A stretch of 64,000 nt of DNA. Origin: Enterobacter chengduensis. GTDB taxonomy: Bacteria > Pseudomonadota > Gammaproteobacteria > Enterobacterales > Enterobacteriaceae. Under the pieces are notes generated by a model. That model had not been told where the DNA came from. It searched no databases and was given only the letters and a program-made list of their open reading frames with translations. Shown in pieces: positions 19,505 through 28,704 of the stretch; the stretch's first letter is position 1; each line of letters starts with the position of its first letter. The DNA is taken from the NCBI RefSeq assembly GCF_001984825.2, contig NZ_CP043318.1, positions 186,001 to 250,000 on the forward strand. Reading direction: 5' to 3'. Both the position numbers and the translations under genes were made by a program.

Positions 19505-19717
19505 ATGTCTGCTAAAATGACTGGTCTGGTAAAATGGTTCAACGCTGATAAAGGTTTCGGCTTCATCACTCCTGACGATGGCTCAAAAGACGTGTTCGTA
19601 CACTTCTCTGCTATCCAGAACGATGGCTACAAATCTCTGGACGAAGGTCAGAAAGTGTCCTTCACCATCGAAAGCGGCGCTAAAGGCCCAGCAGCTGGTA
19701 ACGTTGTAAGCCTGTAA
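19505..19717 (+). CDS. cspA: Major cold-shock protein CspA
   Basis: 70 aa, OB-fold nucleic-acid chaperone with RNP1 KGFGFITP and RNP2 VFVHFSAI; near-identical to E. coli CspA. Binds single-stranded RNA/DNA and melts RNA structures after cold shock. It has a long leader and a strong promoter. Separated from the converging ghrB by a shared terminator. Confidence 0.97.
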   Translation: MSAKMTGLVKWFNADKGFGFITPDDGSKDVFVHFSAIQNDGYKSLDEGQKVSFTIESGAKGPAAGNVVSL

Positions 19718-19743
19718 GCTTCCAACCCAGTAGCACAAAATTC

Positions 19744-19771
19744 AAAAACCCGCCTTCTGGCGGGTTTTTTC
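19744..19771. terminator. Shared cspA/ghrB terminator
   Basis: AAAAACCCGCC-TTCT-GGCGGGTTTTTT; T-run on the plus side and matching A-run on the other, so it works in both directions. Confidence 0.9.
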
Positions 19772-19775
19772 GTTT

Positions 19776-20750
19776 CTACTGCTGGACCTGCGGGTTCACG
19801 CAGTTCTTATCCACCTTTCCACCCAGCGCGGCTATAAGGTTGTCTACCGCCGTCGCCGCCATGTTGTAGCGCGTCTCGTGCGTGGCAGAGCCGATGTGGG
19901 GCAGGGCAACGACGTTTGGCATGATCAGCAGTGGCGAATCCACCGGCAGCGGCTCCTGCTCAAACACGTCCAGACCTGCGGCATGGATCTCACCGTTTTG
20001 CAGCGCTTCAATCAGCGCCTGCTCGTCCACCACCGGGCCACGACCCGCGTTGATGAAAATGGCGGATTTCTTCATTTTTTCAAACGCGGTTTTGCCGATC
20101 AGGTGACGCGTTTCGTCCGTTAACGGCAGGATCAGGCAGACAAAATCGGCTTCCTGCAGCAGGGTATCCAGCTCGCAGTAGCGCGCGTTGAAGCGTTCTT
20201 CGGCTTCATCGTGATGGCGGCGCGCGTTGTACAGTATCGGCATGTTGAAGCCAAAATGCGCGCGCTGTGCCAGCGCCAGCCCGATACGCCCCATGCCCAC
20301 AATCCCCAGCGTTTTGCCGTGAACGTCCACGCCGAACCAGTCCGGGCCAATGCTTTTTGTCCATTCGCCCGCTTTGACGCGCTCGGCAACTTCCACCACG
20401 CGACGGGCCGTGGTGAGCACCAGCGCCATCAGCGTGTCGGCCACGGTTTCCGTCAGGGCATGCGGCGTATGCATCAGCAGGATCCTGCGGGCGTTCAGGG
20501 CCTCCACGTCGAAGTTGTCGTAGCCCACGGAAACGGTGGAGGTCGCACGAAGCTTCGGCATTTTCTCCAGCAGGGCGATATCCACTTTCTCGCTTGAACC
20601 CAGCAGGCCTTCGGCGCTGGCGAACGCGTCGGCGTGCTGCGCCACGGTCTCCGGGCGCAGGTCCTTCACCTGCGTGACGGTGAAGTGTTCTTCCAGGCGT
20701 TTCTGCAGATCTTCCGGCAGGGCTTTATACAAAATGACGGACGGCTTCAT
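19776..20750 (-). CDS. ghrB: 2-ketoaldonate / glyoxylate-hydroxypyruvate reductase GhrB
   Basis: 324 aa, D-isomer-specific 2-hydroxyacid dehydrogenase. Nucleotide-binding GIVGMGRIG motif; catalytic Arg, Glu and His in [11 protein letters not shown] (R237), DVFEQEPLP (E266) and [12 protein letters not shown] (H285). E. coli GhrB (TiaE) reduces glyoxylate, hydroxypyruvate and 2-ketogluconate. Here it is the last gene of a minus-strand run kguE-kguK-kguT-ghrB (26-nt gap to kguT), the same order as kguEKTD in Pseudomonas, so it probably also fills the KguD role (2-keto-6-phosphogluconate reduction). The role in the operon is inference. Confidence 0.92.
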   Translation of the reverse strand: MKPSVILYKALPEDLQKRLEEHFTVTQVKDLRPETVAQHADAFASAEGLLGSSEKVDIALLEKMPKLRATSTVSVGYDNFDVEALNARRILLMHTPHALTETVADTLMALVLTTARRVVEVAERVKAGEWTKSIGPDWFGVDVHGKTLGIVGMGRIGLALAQRAHFGFNMPILYNARRHHDEAEERFNARYCELDTLLQEADFVCLILPLTDETRHLIGKTAFEKMKKSAIFINAGRGPVVDEQALIEALQNGEIHAAGLDVFEQEPLPVDSPLLIMPNVVALPHIGSATHETRYNMAATAVDNLIAALGGKVDKNCVNPQVQQ

Positions 20751-20776
20751 GCTAATCTCCGTTGATTTTTAAGGAT

Positions 20777-22057
20777 TCAGGCGTGGCGTGCGCCGACTGG
20801 GTGCTGTTGATTATTAGCAGGCTTAACAATCAGAGTAAGCCATACCGAGGCGAAAAGCGCCACCCCCATAAAGATGTACGATGCGGACGGACTGCCGGTG
20901 GCACCGTTCAGGTAACCCACGAACCAGGAGCCGCAGAACGAACCCAGCGCGCCCATGCTGTTAATCAGCGCCATCGCGCCGCCCGCCACGTTACGCGGCA
21001 GCATTTCCGGGATGATGGCAAAGAACGGTCCGTACGGGGCGTACATGGCCGCACCGGCAATGACCAGCAGGGTATAAGAGGCCCAGAAATGGTTCGCACC
21101 TACGGCCCAGGAGCCAATGAACGCAAAGGCTGCGATCAGCAGCAGCGGCCAGACGAACAGCTTGCGGTTTTGCAGCTTATCCGACGCCCACGAGGCGACA
21201 ATCATGGCGATGGTCGCGGCCAGGTAAGGTACTGAAGAGAGCCAGCCAACTTCGACCATGCCCAGGTTCTCGCCGCCGCTGCGGATAATCGACGGCAGCC
21301 ACAGCACAAAGCCGTACACGCCAATGCTCCAGGTAAAATACTGCGCGCAGAGCAGGATTACGTTACGCGAGCGGAAGGCTTCACCGTAGTTACGTACCGC
21401 CTTCAGACCCTGCTGTTCTTTGTCCAACTGCGCCTGCAGCGCCGCTTTTTCATCTTCGGAAAGCCATTTCGCCTGGGCAGGCTTATCTTTTACCAGCACC
21501 CACCAGCAGAATGCCCAGATCACTGCCGGCACCCCTTCGATGATAAACATTTCGCGCCAGCCGAAGGACTGGATCAGATAGCCCGATACCACCGACATCC
21601 ACAGCACCGTGACCGGATTACCGAGGATCAGGAAGGTATTCGCGCGCGAGCGTTCAGATTTGGTAAACCAGTTGCTGATGTAGATCAGCATCGCCGGCAT
21701 GACCGCCGCCTCAACGACGCCGAGGATAAAGCGAATGGCGGCCAGGGCAGGAATATTGTTCACCACGCCGGTCAGCGACGCGCAGGCGCCCCACAGGATC
21801 AGGCAGACGAAGATCAGCTTACGCACGCTGCGGCGTTCCGCGTAAATCGCGCCGGGGATCTGGAAGAAGAAGTAGCCCAGGAAGAAGAGGGCGCCCAGCA
21901 GGGATGAGACGCCCTTAGTGATCCCGAGGTCTTCGGTGATCCCCGCCGCGGACGCGAAGCTGAAGTTGGCACGATCGAGGTACGCCAGGCTGTACGTGAT
22001 AAACACGATTGGCATGATGTACCACCAGCGTTTTACTGCATTGGTCGAACTGTTCAT
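20777..22057 (-). CDS. kguT: MFS transporter, 2-ketogluconate uptake (anion:cation symporter family)
   Basis: 426 aa, 12 predicted membrane segments. The ACS-family signature region is visible (YLDRANFSFASAAGITEDLGITKG; FQIPGAIYAERRSVRK; RFILGVVEAAVMPAMLIYISNWFTKSERSRANT). Related carriers bring in hexuronates, phthalate or 2-ketogluconate; placement between a kguK-like kinase and ghrB points to 2-ketogluconate. Start MNSSTNAVKRWW (22057) is chosen because AGAGG lies upstream and the longer ORF adds only a polar tail. Confidence 0.8.
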   Translation of the reverse strand: MNSSTNAVKRWWYIMPIVFITYSLAYLDRANFSFASAAGITEDLGITKGVSSLLGALFFLGYFFFQIPGAIYAERRSVRKLIFVCLILWGACASLTGVVNNIPALAAIRFILGVVEAAVMPAMLIYISNWFTKSERSRANTFLILGNPVTVLWMSVVSGYLIQSFGWREMFIIEGVPAVIWAFCWWVLVKDKPAQAKWLSEDEKAALQAQLDKEQQGLKAVRNYGEAFRSRNVILLCAQYFTWSIGVYGFVLWLPSIIRSGGENLGMVEVGWLSSVPYLAATIAMIVASWASDKLQNRKLFVWPLLLIAAFAFIGSWAVGANHFWASYTLLVIAGAAMYAPYGPFFAIIPEMLPRNVAGGAMALINSMGALGSFCGSWFVGYLNGATGSPSASYIFMGVALFASVWLTLIVKPANNQQHPVGARHA

Positions 22058-22138
22058 AGGCTTGCCTCTGTTGTTGAGGTTATTACCGCCGTTGTCTGTA
22101 GGGTACACGGTGGCTTGATTTGTTGAGTGCGGTTTATG

Positions 22139-22190
22139 CCCCCCTCACCCTAACCCTCTCCCCCCTGGGGAGAGGGCCGGGGTGAGGGGA
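22139..22190. repeat. Dispersed CCCTCACCC/CTCTCCC palindromic repeat, copy 2
   Basis: CCCCTCACCCTAACCCTCTC then a short loop and the inverted GGGGAGAGGGCCGGGGTGAG arm: a near-perfect ~22-bp stem. Lies in the 137-nt kguK-kguT gap, where it may set different mRNA levels for kinase and transporter. Confidence 0.85.
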
Positions 22191-22194
22191 ATGT

Positions 22195-23133
22195 TTATTC
22201 GTTAAGCTCTGCTCGTGTGGGTAATCCTTCGCTGTCGCCCTGCACCTGAATGGCCAGCGAGCCAATCTTGTTCCCGCGCGCGACGGCCTGCGGCAGCGTT
22301 TTGCCTTCCAGCAGGGCGCTAATGACGCCCACGGCAAAGCCATCGCCCGCGCCGACGGTGTCGACCACGTTCTCAACCTGCACCGCCGCGACCGCCCCTT
22401 GTTGGCCGTCGGCCGTTTTAAACCACGCGCCGTCGGCACCGGTCTTCAGCACTACCGCTTTAACCCCTTTATTCAGGTAAAAATCGGCAATACCTTCCGG
22501 CGTGCTTTCGCCGGTCAGGATCGTTCCTTCTTTCAGGCCCGGCAGAACCCAGTCCGCCCTGAACGCCAGGCGGTTGAGCTTCTCGACCATTTCCGTTTCG
22601 CTCTTCCACAGCACCGGGCGCAAATTCGGATCGAAAGAGATCGTTTTACCCTGCGACTTCATTGTCGTTGCCGCATGATCCAGCAGGTCGTACGAGCTGG
22701 CTGAGAGCGCCGCCGCCACGCCGCTCAGGTGCAGGTGGCGTGCAGAGGCGAAATAGTCGGCGTGATAGTCCTCTACCGAGAGGCGGCTGGCGGCCGATCC
22801 TTTGCGGAAATACTCCACGATGGGATCGGTTCCATTTTCGACTTTGGATTTAAGCTGAAAGCCGGTAGGGAAGCGTCCATCAAGGGTGACGCCCGCGGCA
22901 TCAATCCCCTCTTTTTTCAGCGAATCGAGAACGAAATGGCCAAAGCTGTCGTCCCCCACGCGGCTGACCCAGCCCACGTTCAGGCCGAGCCGCGCCAGTC
23001 CGGTCGCGACGTTCAGCTCTGCGCCCGCCACGCGTTTGATAAAGTGCTCTACCGCGCTCAGCTCGCCCGTTTCGGTGGCGACAAACATCGCCATGGCTTC
23101 GCCAATCGTGATGACATCCAGCGTCTTGTGCAT
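22195..23133 (-). CDS. kguK: PfkB-family sugar kinase, probable 2-ketogluconokinase KguK
   Basis: 312 aa ribokinase/PfkB kinase. N-terminal VITIGEAMAMFV and GAELNVATGLARLG; C-terminal PfkB signature DTVGAGDGFAVG with the catalytic Asp in GAGD. Closest family types are 2-dehydro-3-deoxygluconokinase and 2-ketogluconokinase; neighbours (kguE-like, MFS, ghrB, LacI regulator) favour phosphorylation of 2-ketogluconate to 2-keto-6-phosphogluconate. Three nt from kguE. Confidence 0.78.
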   Translation of the reverse strand: MHKTLDVITIGEAMAMFVATETGELSAVEHFIKRVAGAELNVATGLARLGLNVGWVSRVGDDSFGHFVLDSLKKEGIDAAGVTLDGRFPTGFQLKSKVENGTDPIVEYFRKGSAASRLSVEDYHADYFASARHLHLSGVAAALSASSYDLLDHAATTMKSQGKTISFDPNLRPVLWKSETEMVEKLNRLAFRADWVLPGLKEGTILTGESTPEGIADFYLNKGVKAVVLKTGADGAWFKTADGQQGAVAAVQVENVVDTVGAGDGFAVGVISALLEGKTLPQAVARGNKIGSLAIQVQGDSEGLPTRAELNE

Positions 23134-23136
23134 GGT

Positions 23137-23886
23137 TTACTCCTCGCGCAGCAGGTTGACGTAATGGCGGGTCACGGCGGTGAGATCCGCCCCTTCCAGC
23201 GGGAACTCGATACCGCGCGGGGCATCGGCAGGCAGCTGGTCGAGCAGATCAAGCCAGCGGGCATCGGCACGGTCCGGCGCCACGGCGCGGAAGTTATCTT
23301 TATGCGGCACGGCGCCCTTAACGTGGATATAGCTCACCGCAGGGGCCAGGTGACGTGCGGCTTCTTCGGGGGAGTCGCCCACCCACAGCCAGTTGCCCAT
23401 GTCGAAGGTCAGCGTGACGGGGAGCGCCATTTCGCGGCTGACGGCCTGGAAGCACTGCATCGGCGCAAGCTGTCCGCAGTCGGTCTGATCGTTCTCCACG
23501 ACCAGCGCCATGCCGCTTGCGTTCAGCAGGGTACGCAGGGCGTCGAGAGGCTGCGCGTCGCGGAAATGGCCCAGAGAAACCTTCAGCCACAGGGCGTTCA
23601 GGGTGCTGGCCTCGGAGAGATAGCGGGGCAGGTCCGGGTTGAGGGTGCCGTCGGGCATAAACAGGGCGGCGGGCGCTGAGTAGCACGCCAGCAGGCCCAG
23701 CAGCTCAATGGATTCTCCCAGCGCGGACAGCGCCAGCAGCTCTTCGCTGTTGAACAGCTCCCGGCGGATCTCCACGCCGTCGGCGCCCGCACCCGCAATA
23801 ACGGGAAGCATTGCCCGCTGACCGCCCGCCTGTCGCACCTGTTCCGCACCGTACGCGGCGGTGACCACCATAATTTTCCTGCCCAT
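23137..23886 (-). CDS. kguE: Xylose-isomerase-like TIM-barrel protein KguE
   Basis: 249 aa, sugar-phosphate isomerase/epimerase (AP-endonuclease-2) superfamily. Conserved pieces: GVEIRRELF, LALVVENDQTD, TFDMGNWLWVGDSPEEA, YIHVKGAVPHKDNF, PRGIEFPLEG; acidic and His residues in these fit a divalent-metal site. First gene of the kgu operon; its exact reaction is not established even in Pseudomonas. Start 23886 (MGRKIMVV) has GGAG upstream; a shorter start at 23871 (MVVTAAYG) with AGGA upstream is equally possible. Confidence 0.75.
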   Translation of the reverse strand: MGRKIMVVTAAYGAEQVRQAGGQRAMLPVIAGAGADGVEIRRELFNSEELLALSALGESIELLGLLACYSAPAALFMPDGTLNPDLPRYLSEASTLNALWLKVSLGHFRDAQPLDALRTLLNASGMALVVENDQTDCGQLAPMQCFQAVSREMALPVTLTFDMGNWLWVGDSPEEAARHLAPAVSYIHVKGAVPHKDNFRAVAPDRADARWLDLLDQLPADAPRGIEFPLEGADLTAVTRHYVNLLREE

Positions 23887-23927
23887 CTTCGGACTCCATC
23901 GCAACATATCAATACTATTACGCTAGA

Positions 23928-23941
23928 TGGAACCGGTTCCA
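23928..23941. promoter_or_regulatory. LacI-family operator in the kgu promoter
   Basis: Perfect 14-bp palindrome TGGAACCGGTTCCA between the regulator gene and kguE. It differs only at the symmetric third positions from the PtxS operator TGAAACCGGTTTCA described for Pseudomonas kgu genes. On the minus strand TTGGAA overlaps it as a possible -35, with TAATAG/TAGTAT downstream, so binding would block the promoter. Confidence 0.8.
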
Positions 23942-23989
23942 AAGAAAAGGTCAGGATGTCGAATTTATGATCGGTATCACAAGGGATAA

Positions 23990-25006
23990 TTAACGCGCGG
24001 TAGAGCCGCGAACGATCAGCTCGCCGGAGAAGACCTGCTCGCGAACGGCCTCGCTGGTGCCTTCAATGCGACGAACCACCTGTTCAACAGCAGCATAGCC
24101 AATCTGCCAGGTGGGCTGTTTGAGGGTGGTAATGCCGACGCCGGCCAGCTCTGCCCACTCCAGTTCATCAAACCCCAGCAGGCCGATATCGCTGCCCCAG
24201 TGCAGGCCAATGCGCTTAAGGGATCGAGCGACCTGAAGCGTTAGCGCTCCGTTGGCGGAGATAACGGCTTTGCGCATCCCGCGGTGGCGCGTGTGGAACT
24301 GGCGCAGGGCGTTGTCGAGCTGCCCGGCTTCGTGAAGCGGCGTTTCGGCATTTTCGGCGATCACGCCGGGATATCGCTCCAGCGTGGCGCGAAATGCGCT
24401 CAGGCGTTCGCGACGGGTGTTGACCATCCCTAACGGCTCGCTCAGAAACAGGATGGCCTCGAAGCCCTGTTCGATCAGATGTTCGGTGGCCGTCGTGGCG
24501 GCCTGGGTGTTGTCCAGACCGACAACATCGCAGGCAAATTCCGGGATTTTACGGTCGATGAGGACCATCGGCAGGGAGGATTGCTGCAGGCGGTTTAGCC
24601 CCTCTTCCCGCATGCCCACGGCGTTAACCACGATCCCTTCCACCTGGTAGCTGCGCAGCAGGTCAAGGTAATGCAACTCCTGGTCGACTTCGTTGTTGGT
24701 ATTACAGACCAGCGGCGTGAAGCCTTTCTCGCGACAGGCGGCTTCGATCCCGCTGAGCACGTTAACGGAGTAGGGGTTGGTGATATCGGCGATAATCAGC
24801 CCGATAAGGCGAGTGCGGCCACGTTTGAGCCCGCGCGCCATCAGGCTGGGACGGTAGTCGAGATCGGCAATGGCTTGTTCAATTCGCGCCAGCAACGCAT
24901 CGGACAGCAGGTGTTTTTCGCCGTTAAGGTAGCGCGAAATGCTGGTTTTACCGGTTTTGGCGGCTTTCGCCACGTCGCTGATGGTGGCCCGGGCTGGTTT
25001 GCTCAT
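23990..25006 (-). CDS. LacI-family repressor of the kgu operon (PtxS-like)
   Basis: 338 aa. N-terminal LacI helix-turn-helix (ATISDVAKAAKTGKTSISRYLNGEKHLLS) and hinge helix (RPSLMARGLKRGRTRLIGLIIADITNPY), then a periplasmic-binding-type sensor domain. It lies directly upstream of and in the same direction as kguE, with the palindromic operator in between; the PtxS family responds to 2-ketogluconate. Start MSKPARATISD (25006) gives a normal LacI N-terminus; the longer ORF to 25066 adds an unusual leader. Ligand assignment rests on neighbours. Confidence 0.82.
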   Translation of the reverse strand: MSKPARATISDVAKAAKTGKTSISRYLNGEKHLLSDALLARIEQAIADLDYRPSLMARGLKRGRTRLIGLIIADITNPYSVNVLSGIEAACREKGFTPLVCNTNNEVDQELHYLDLLRSYQVEGIVVNAVGMREEGLNRLQQSSLPMVLIDRKIPEFACDVVGLDNTQAATTATEHLIEQGFEAILFLSEPLGMVNTRRERLSAFRATLERYPGVIAENAETPLHEAGQLDNALRQFHTRHRGMRKAVISANGALTLQVARSLKRIGLHWGSDIGLLGFDELEWAELAGVGITTLKQPTWQIGYAAVEQVVRRIEGTSEAVREQVFSGELIVRGSTAR

Positions 25007-25069
25007 CGCTGATTTCCCTGAATTTAGTGAGAATACCTTAGCGGGAAAATCGGACGAAGCAAGCATTTT

Positions 25070-25101
25070 GCCGGGTGGCGGCTTCGCCTTACCCGGCCTA
25101 C
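25070..25101. repeat. REP element between the LacI regulator and yiaD
   Basis: GCCGGGTGGCGGCTTCGCC...TTACCCGGCCTAC: REP palindrome in the inverse orientation. Confidence 0.82.
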
Positions 25102-25108
25102 GTTCCTA

Positions 25109-25133
25109 AAAACGGCAACGGGGTTGCCGTTTG
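25109..25133 (-). terminator. yiaD terminator
   Basis: AAACGGCAAC-GGG-GTTGCCGTTT stem just past the yiaD stop, followed on the minus strand by a T-run. Confidence 0.88.
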
Positions 25134-25140
25134 CTTTTAC

Positions 25141-25803
25141 CTACTGAATTGGGCTTAACGTAATCTCTACGCGGCGGTTCTGCGCTTTGCCTTCCGCCGT
25201 GCTGTTGCTGGCGATAGGGTTGGCAGGGCCCATGCCGCTGGTGCGGATGCGGTTCGCTTCAACGCCCTGGGTAATCAGCGAGCTGGCCACGGCGTCGGCG
25301 CGCTGCTGGGACAGACGCATGTTCAGATCCTGGCTGCCGGTGCTGTCGGTGTAGCCCATCACGTTCACGGCGGTCTTGTTGTACTCTTTCAGCACCATCG
25401 CCACGCCGGTCAGGGTGTTTGCTCCCGCCGGTTTCAGCGTTGCGCTGCTGCTGTCGAAGGTCACGTTGTTCGGCATGTTCAGGATGATGTTATCGCCGCT
25501 GCGCGTCACGCTGACGCCGGTGCCCTTCATTTTGTCGCGCAGTTTCGCTTCCTGTACGTCCATGTAATAGCCGACGCCGCCGCCGAGCGCTGCGCCCGCC
25601 GCTGCGCCAATCAGCGCGCCTTTGCCGCGGTCTTTCTTTGAGGAGGAGAGTGCCCCAACGCCCGCGCCGACCAGCGAGCCGATACCCGCGCCAATGCCGG
25701 ATTTACCCGCTTCGCGCTCACCGGTGTAAGGGTTGGTTGTGCAGCCAGAAACAGCCAGAACACCGCTCACCAGAGCGGCAATAACGAGTACGCGTTTTTT
25801 CAT
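25141..25803 (-). CDS. yiaD: Outer-membrane OmpA-like lipoprotein YiaD
   Basis: 220 aa, near-identical in layout to E. coli YiaD. Lipoprotein signal with Cys21 (VSGCTT), a glycine-zipper segment (~38-82, GIGAGIGSLVGAGVGAL and ALIGAAAGAALGGGVGYYMD), and a C-terminal OmpA/MotB peptidoglycan-binding domain (GYTDSTGSQDLNMRLSQQRADAVASSL, with NRRVEI at the end). Family knowledge: suppressor of BamB/BamD-type defects, anchoring outer membrane to peptidoglycan. Monocistronic, divergent from bisC. Confidence 0.95.
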   Translation of the reverse strand: MKKRVLVIAALVSGVLAVSGCTTNPYTGEREAGKSGIGAGIGSLVGAGVGALSSSKKDRGKGALIGAAAGAALGGGVGYYMDVQEAKLRDKMKGTGVSVTRSGDNIILNMPNNVTFDSSSATLKPAGANTLTGVAMVLKEYNKTAVNVMGYTDSTGSQDLNMRLSQQRADAVASSLITQGVEANRIRTSGMGPANPIASNSTAEGKAQNRRVEITLSPIQ

Positions 25804-25967
25804 CTTCTTTCCTTAATCCTTTTTATTCTTTGCCACGGCGAGCGTGGCAGTTGATTATGACGTCCAGATACGGAGAAAATTCCGGGTATAACTCTGAAAT
25901 TTGTGACAAACCATAAACGGCCTCAGCAAGAAGGCCGTAAAACCTGCACGCAACCAGGAGCGCACGC

Positions 25968-28295
25968 TTGAGCACCTCAACGAAAACCATTCTGACCGCC
26001 GCCCACTGGGGGCCGATGCTGGTCGAAACCGATGGCGAAAATGTTCTGTCGTCCCGCGGGGCACTGCCAACCCAACATCCCAACTCGCTACAGACCGTCG
26101 TTCGCGATCAGGTGCACAGCAAAACGCGCGTGCGCTGGCCGATGGTGCGTAAAGGTTTTCTGGCCTCGCCGGACAAGCCTCAGGGTATTCGCGGTCAGGA
26201 TGAGTTTGTTCGCGTGAGCTGGGATGACGCGCTGGCGCTGATCCACGCCCAGCACAAGCGCATTCGCGACAGCTATGGTCCGTCGTCCATTTTCGCCGGG
26301 TCTTACGGCTGGCGTTCGAACGGCGTGCTGCATAAGGCCTCGACGCTGCTGCAGCGCTACATGAGCCTGGCGGGCGGCTACACCGGACATCTGGGGGATT
26401 ACTCCACCGGCGCGGCGCAGGCGATCATGCCGTACGTCGTGGGAGGAAACGAAGTGTACCAGCAGCAGACCAGCTGGCCGCTGGTGCTGAAGCACACTGA
26501 CGTCGTCGTGCTCTGGAGTGCCAACCCGCTAAATACGTTGAAAATTGCCTGGAATGCCAGCGACGAGCAGGGTGTTGGCTATTTCGACGCGCTGCGCAAA
26601 AGCGGCAAGCGCATCATCTGCATTGACCCGATGCGCTCTGAAACCCTGGATTTCTTCGGCGACAGCGCCGAGTGGATCGCCCCCCACATGGGCACCGACG
26701 TGGCGATGATGCTGGGTATCGCCCATACGCTGGTCGAAAACGGCTGGCACGATGCCGACTTCCTGACGCGCTGTACCACCGGCTTTGATAAATTCGCCGA
26801 CTACCTGACGGGCCAGTCCGATGGCGTGGCGAAAACGGCAGAATGGGCGGCAGATATTTGCGGCGTTCCTGCGGAGAAAATCCGTGAACTGGCGGCTTTG
26901 TTCTATAAAAACACCACCATGTTAATGTCCGGCTGGGGGATGCAGCGCCAGCAGTTTGGCGAGCAGAAGCACTGGATGCTGGTCACCCTTGCCGCAATGC
27001 TTGGGCAGATCGGCACGCCGGGCGGCGGTTTTGGTCTCTCCTATCACTTTGCGAACGGCGGTAACCCGACGCGCAAAGCGGCGGTGCTGGCGTCTCTGCA
27101 AGGCTCGGTGCAGGGCGGCGTGGATGCCGTGGATAAAATTCCGGTGGCGCGGATCGTTGAAGCGCTGGAAAATCCCGGCGGTTTTTATCAGCACAACGGT
27201 CTCGACCGCCACTTCCCGGAGATTAAGTTTGTCTGGTGGGCGGGCGGGTCGAACTTCACGCACCATCAGGATACCAATCGCCTGATCCGCGCCTGGCAAA
27301 AGCCGGAGCTGGTGGTGATCTCCGAGTGCTTCTGGACCGGCTCGGCAAAACACGCCGATATCGTACTCCCGGCGACCACCTCGTTTGAGCGGAACGATCT
27401 CACCATGACCGGCGACTACAGCAATCAGCATATGGTCCCGATGAAGCGCGTGGTGGCCCCGCGCGACGAGGCGCGTGATGATTTCGACGTGTTTGCTGAC
27501 CTGAGCGAGCGGTGGGAAGCGGGCGGTCGCGCGCGTTTTACCGAAGGGAAAAACGATCTGCAATGGCTGGAGACTTTCTACCAGATTGCCGGACAGCGCG
27601 GTGCGGCGCAGGGCGTGACGCTCCCGCCCTTTGCGGCGTTCTGGGAGGCGAACCAGATTATCGAAATGCCGGAAAGCGAACAGAACGCGCAGTTTGTCCG
27701 TTTCGCGGATTTCCGCCGCGACCCGGAGAACCATCCGCTGAAAACCGAGAGCGGCAAGATTGTGATCTACAGCGAGCGCATCGCCAGCTTTGGCTACGCC
27801 GACTGTCCGCCGCATCCTATGTGGCTCGAGCCGGACGAGTGGCACGGCAACGCCCAGCCGGAGCAGCTGCAGGTGCTGTCAGCGCACCCCGCGCACCGTC
27901 TGCACAGCCAGCTTAACTATACGTCCCTGCGCGAGCGGTATGCGGTCGCCGGGCGAGAGCCGATCACGTTGAATACCCATGACGCAAAAGCCCGCGGGAT
28001 TGCGGACGGCGACGTGGTGCGCGTCTGGAACGCGCGCGGGCAGGTGCTGGCAGGGGCGGTGGTGAGCGACGGGATTAAGCCGGGCGTGATCTGCATTCAT
28101 CAGGGCGCATGGCCTGACCTCGATCTCGCCGAAGGCGGGATCTGTAAAAACGGCGCGGTTAACGTGCTGACCAAAGATCTCCCCAGCTCGAAGCTGGGGA
28201 ACGGTTGCGCAGGGAATACGGCGCTGGCCTGGGTCGAGAAATATCAGGGGCCAGAGCTTACCTTAACGGCGTTTGATCCGCCTGCCAGCTCATGA
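25968..28295 (+). CDS. bisC: Biotin sulfoxide / methionine sulfoxide reductase BisC (TTG start)
   Basis: 775 aa molybdopterin-guanine-dinucleotide enzyme of the DMSO-reductase family. It lacks a Tat signal, so it is cytoplasmic, and lacks an N-terminal Fe-S cluster motif. The molybdenum-ligand serine lies in [16 protein letters not shown]. It reduces biotin d-sulfoxide and free methionine-S-sulfoxide. The start is TTG 25968 with AGGAG seven nt upstream; no in-frame ATG fits the conserved N-terminus [11 protein letters not shown]. The 3' end overlaps yiaC by 38 nt, tail to tail. Confidence 0.95.
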   Translation: MSTSTKTILTAAHWGPMLVETDGENVLSSRGALPTQHPNSLQTVVRDQVHSKTRVRWPMVRKGFLASPDKPQGIRGQDEFVRVSWDDALALIHAQHKRIRDSYGPSSIFAGSYGWRSNGVLHKASTLLQRYMSLAGGYTGHLGDYSTGAAQAIMPYVVGGNEVYQQQTSWPLVLKHTDVVVLWSANPLNTLKIAWNASDEQGVGYFDALRKSGKRIICIDPMRSETLDFFGDSAEWIAPHMGTDVAMMLGIAHTLVENGWHDADFLTRCTTGFDKFADYLTGQSDGVAKTAEWAADICGVPAEKIRELAALFYKNTTMLMSGWGMQRQQFGEQKHWMLVTLAAMLGQIGTPGGGFGLSYHFANGGNPTRKAAVLASLQGSVQGGVDAVDKIPVARIVEALENPGGFYQHNGLDRHFPEIKFVWWAGGSNFTHHQDTNRLIRAWQKPELVVISECFWTGSAKHADIVLPATTSFERNDLTMTGDYSNQHMVPMKRVVAPRDEARDDFDVFADLSERWEAGGRARFTEGKNDLQWLETFYQIAGQRGAAQGVTLPPFAAFWEANQIIEMPESEQNAQFVRFADFRRDPENHPLKTESGKIVIYSERIASFGYADCPPHPMWLEPDEWHGNAQPEQLQVLSAHPAHRLHSQLNYTSLRERYAVAGREPITLNTHDAKARGIADGDVVRVWNARGQVLAGAVVSDGIKPGVICIHQGAWPDLDLAEGGICKNGAVNVLTKDLPSSKLGNGCAGNTALAWVEKYQGPELTLTAFDPPASS

Positions 28296-28704
28296 TCCAC
28301 GTCGGGTGCTGGGTATCATCCTGCCAGGCGCTGTCTTCAATGCGAAAGCCCTGAGCATGGTAGAAATTCACCGCCCGCACGTTTTTCTGGTACACCTCCA
28401 GAGTGAGGTGCGGGAAGCGCTGTTGAACATGGTTCAGCAGCGCGCGCCCGATGCCTTTCCCGATGCATGACGGCGCCACAAACAGGGCGCCGACAAACTG
28501 AGACTGCATCACGCTGATAAATCCGCACGGTTCCCCGTCCTGTTCCCAGACCCAGGTTTCCGCCGACGGCAGGTAAACCTCCCGCACCATGGCCTCGTTC
28601 TCTTTCCAGTAACCCGGCGCGATAAACGGATGCGCTTCCGTGGTGCTTTCAAGCCACAGGCTCAGAAGCGGCGCGGTATTCTCACTTTGCCATTTGCGGA
28701 TCAT
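28258..28704 (-). CDS. yiaC: GNAT N-acetyltransferase YiaC
   Basis: 148 aa. GNAT fold with acetyl-CoA loop [15 protein letters not shown] (Q/R-x-x-G-x-G/A type) and C-terminal [20 protein letters not shown]. coli YiaC is a protein lysine acetyltransferase. Start 28704 follows GGGAGG; its first 23 nt overlap the end of tag, so tag-yiaC is a coupled pair. The 3' end converges with bisC. Confidence 0.93.
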   Translation of the reverse strand: MIRKWQSENTAPLLSLWLESTTEAHPFIAPGYWKENEAMVREVYLPSAETWVWEQDGEPCGFISVMQSQFVGALFVAPSCIGKGIGRALLNHVQQRFPHLTLEVYQKNVRAVNFYHAQGFRIEDSAWQDDTQHPTWIMSWQADQTPLR

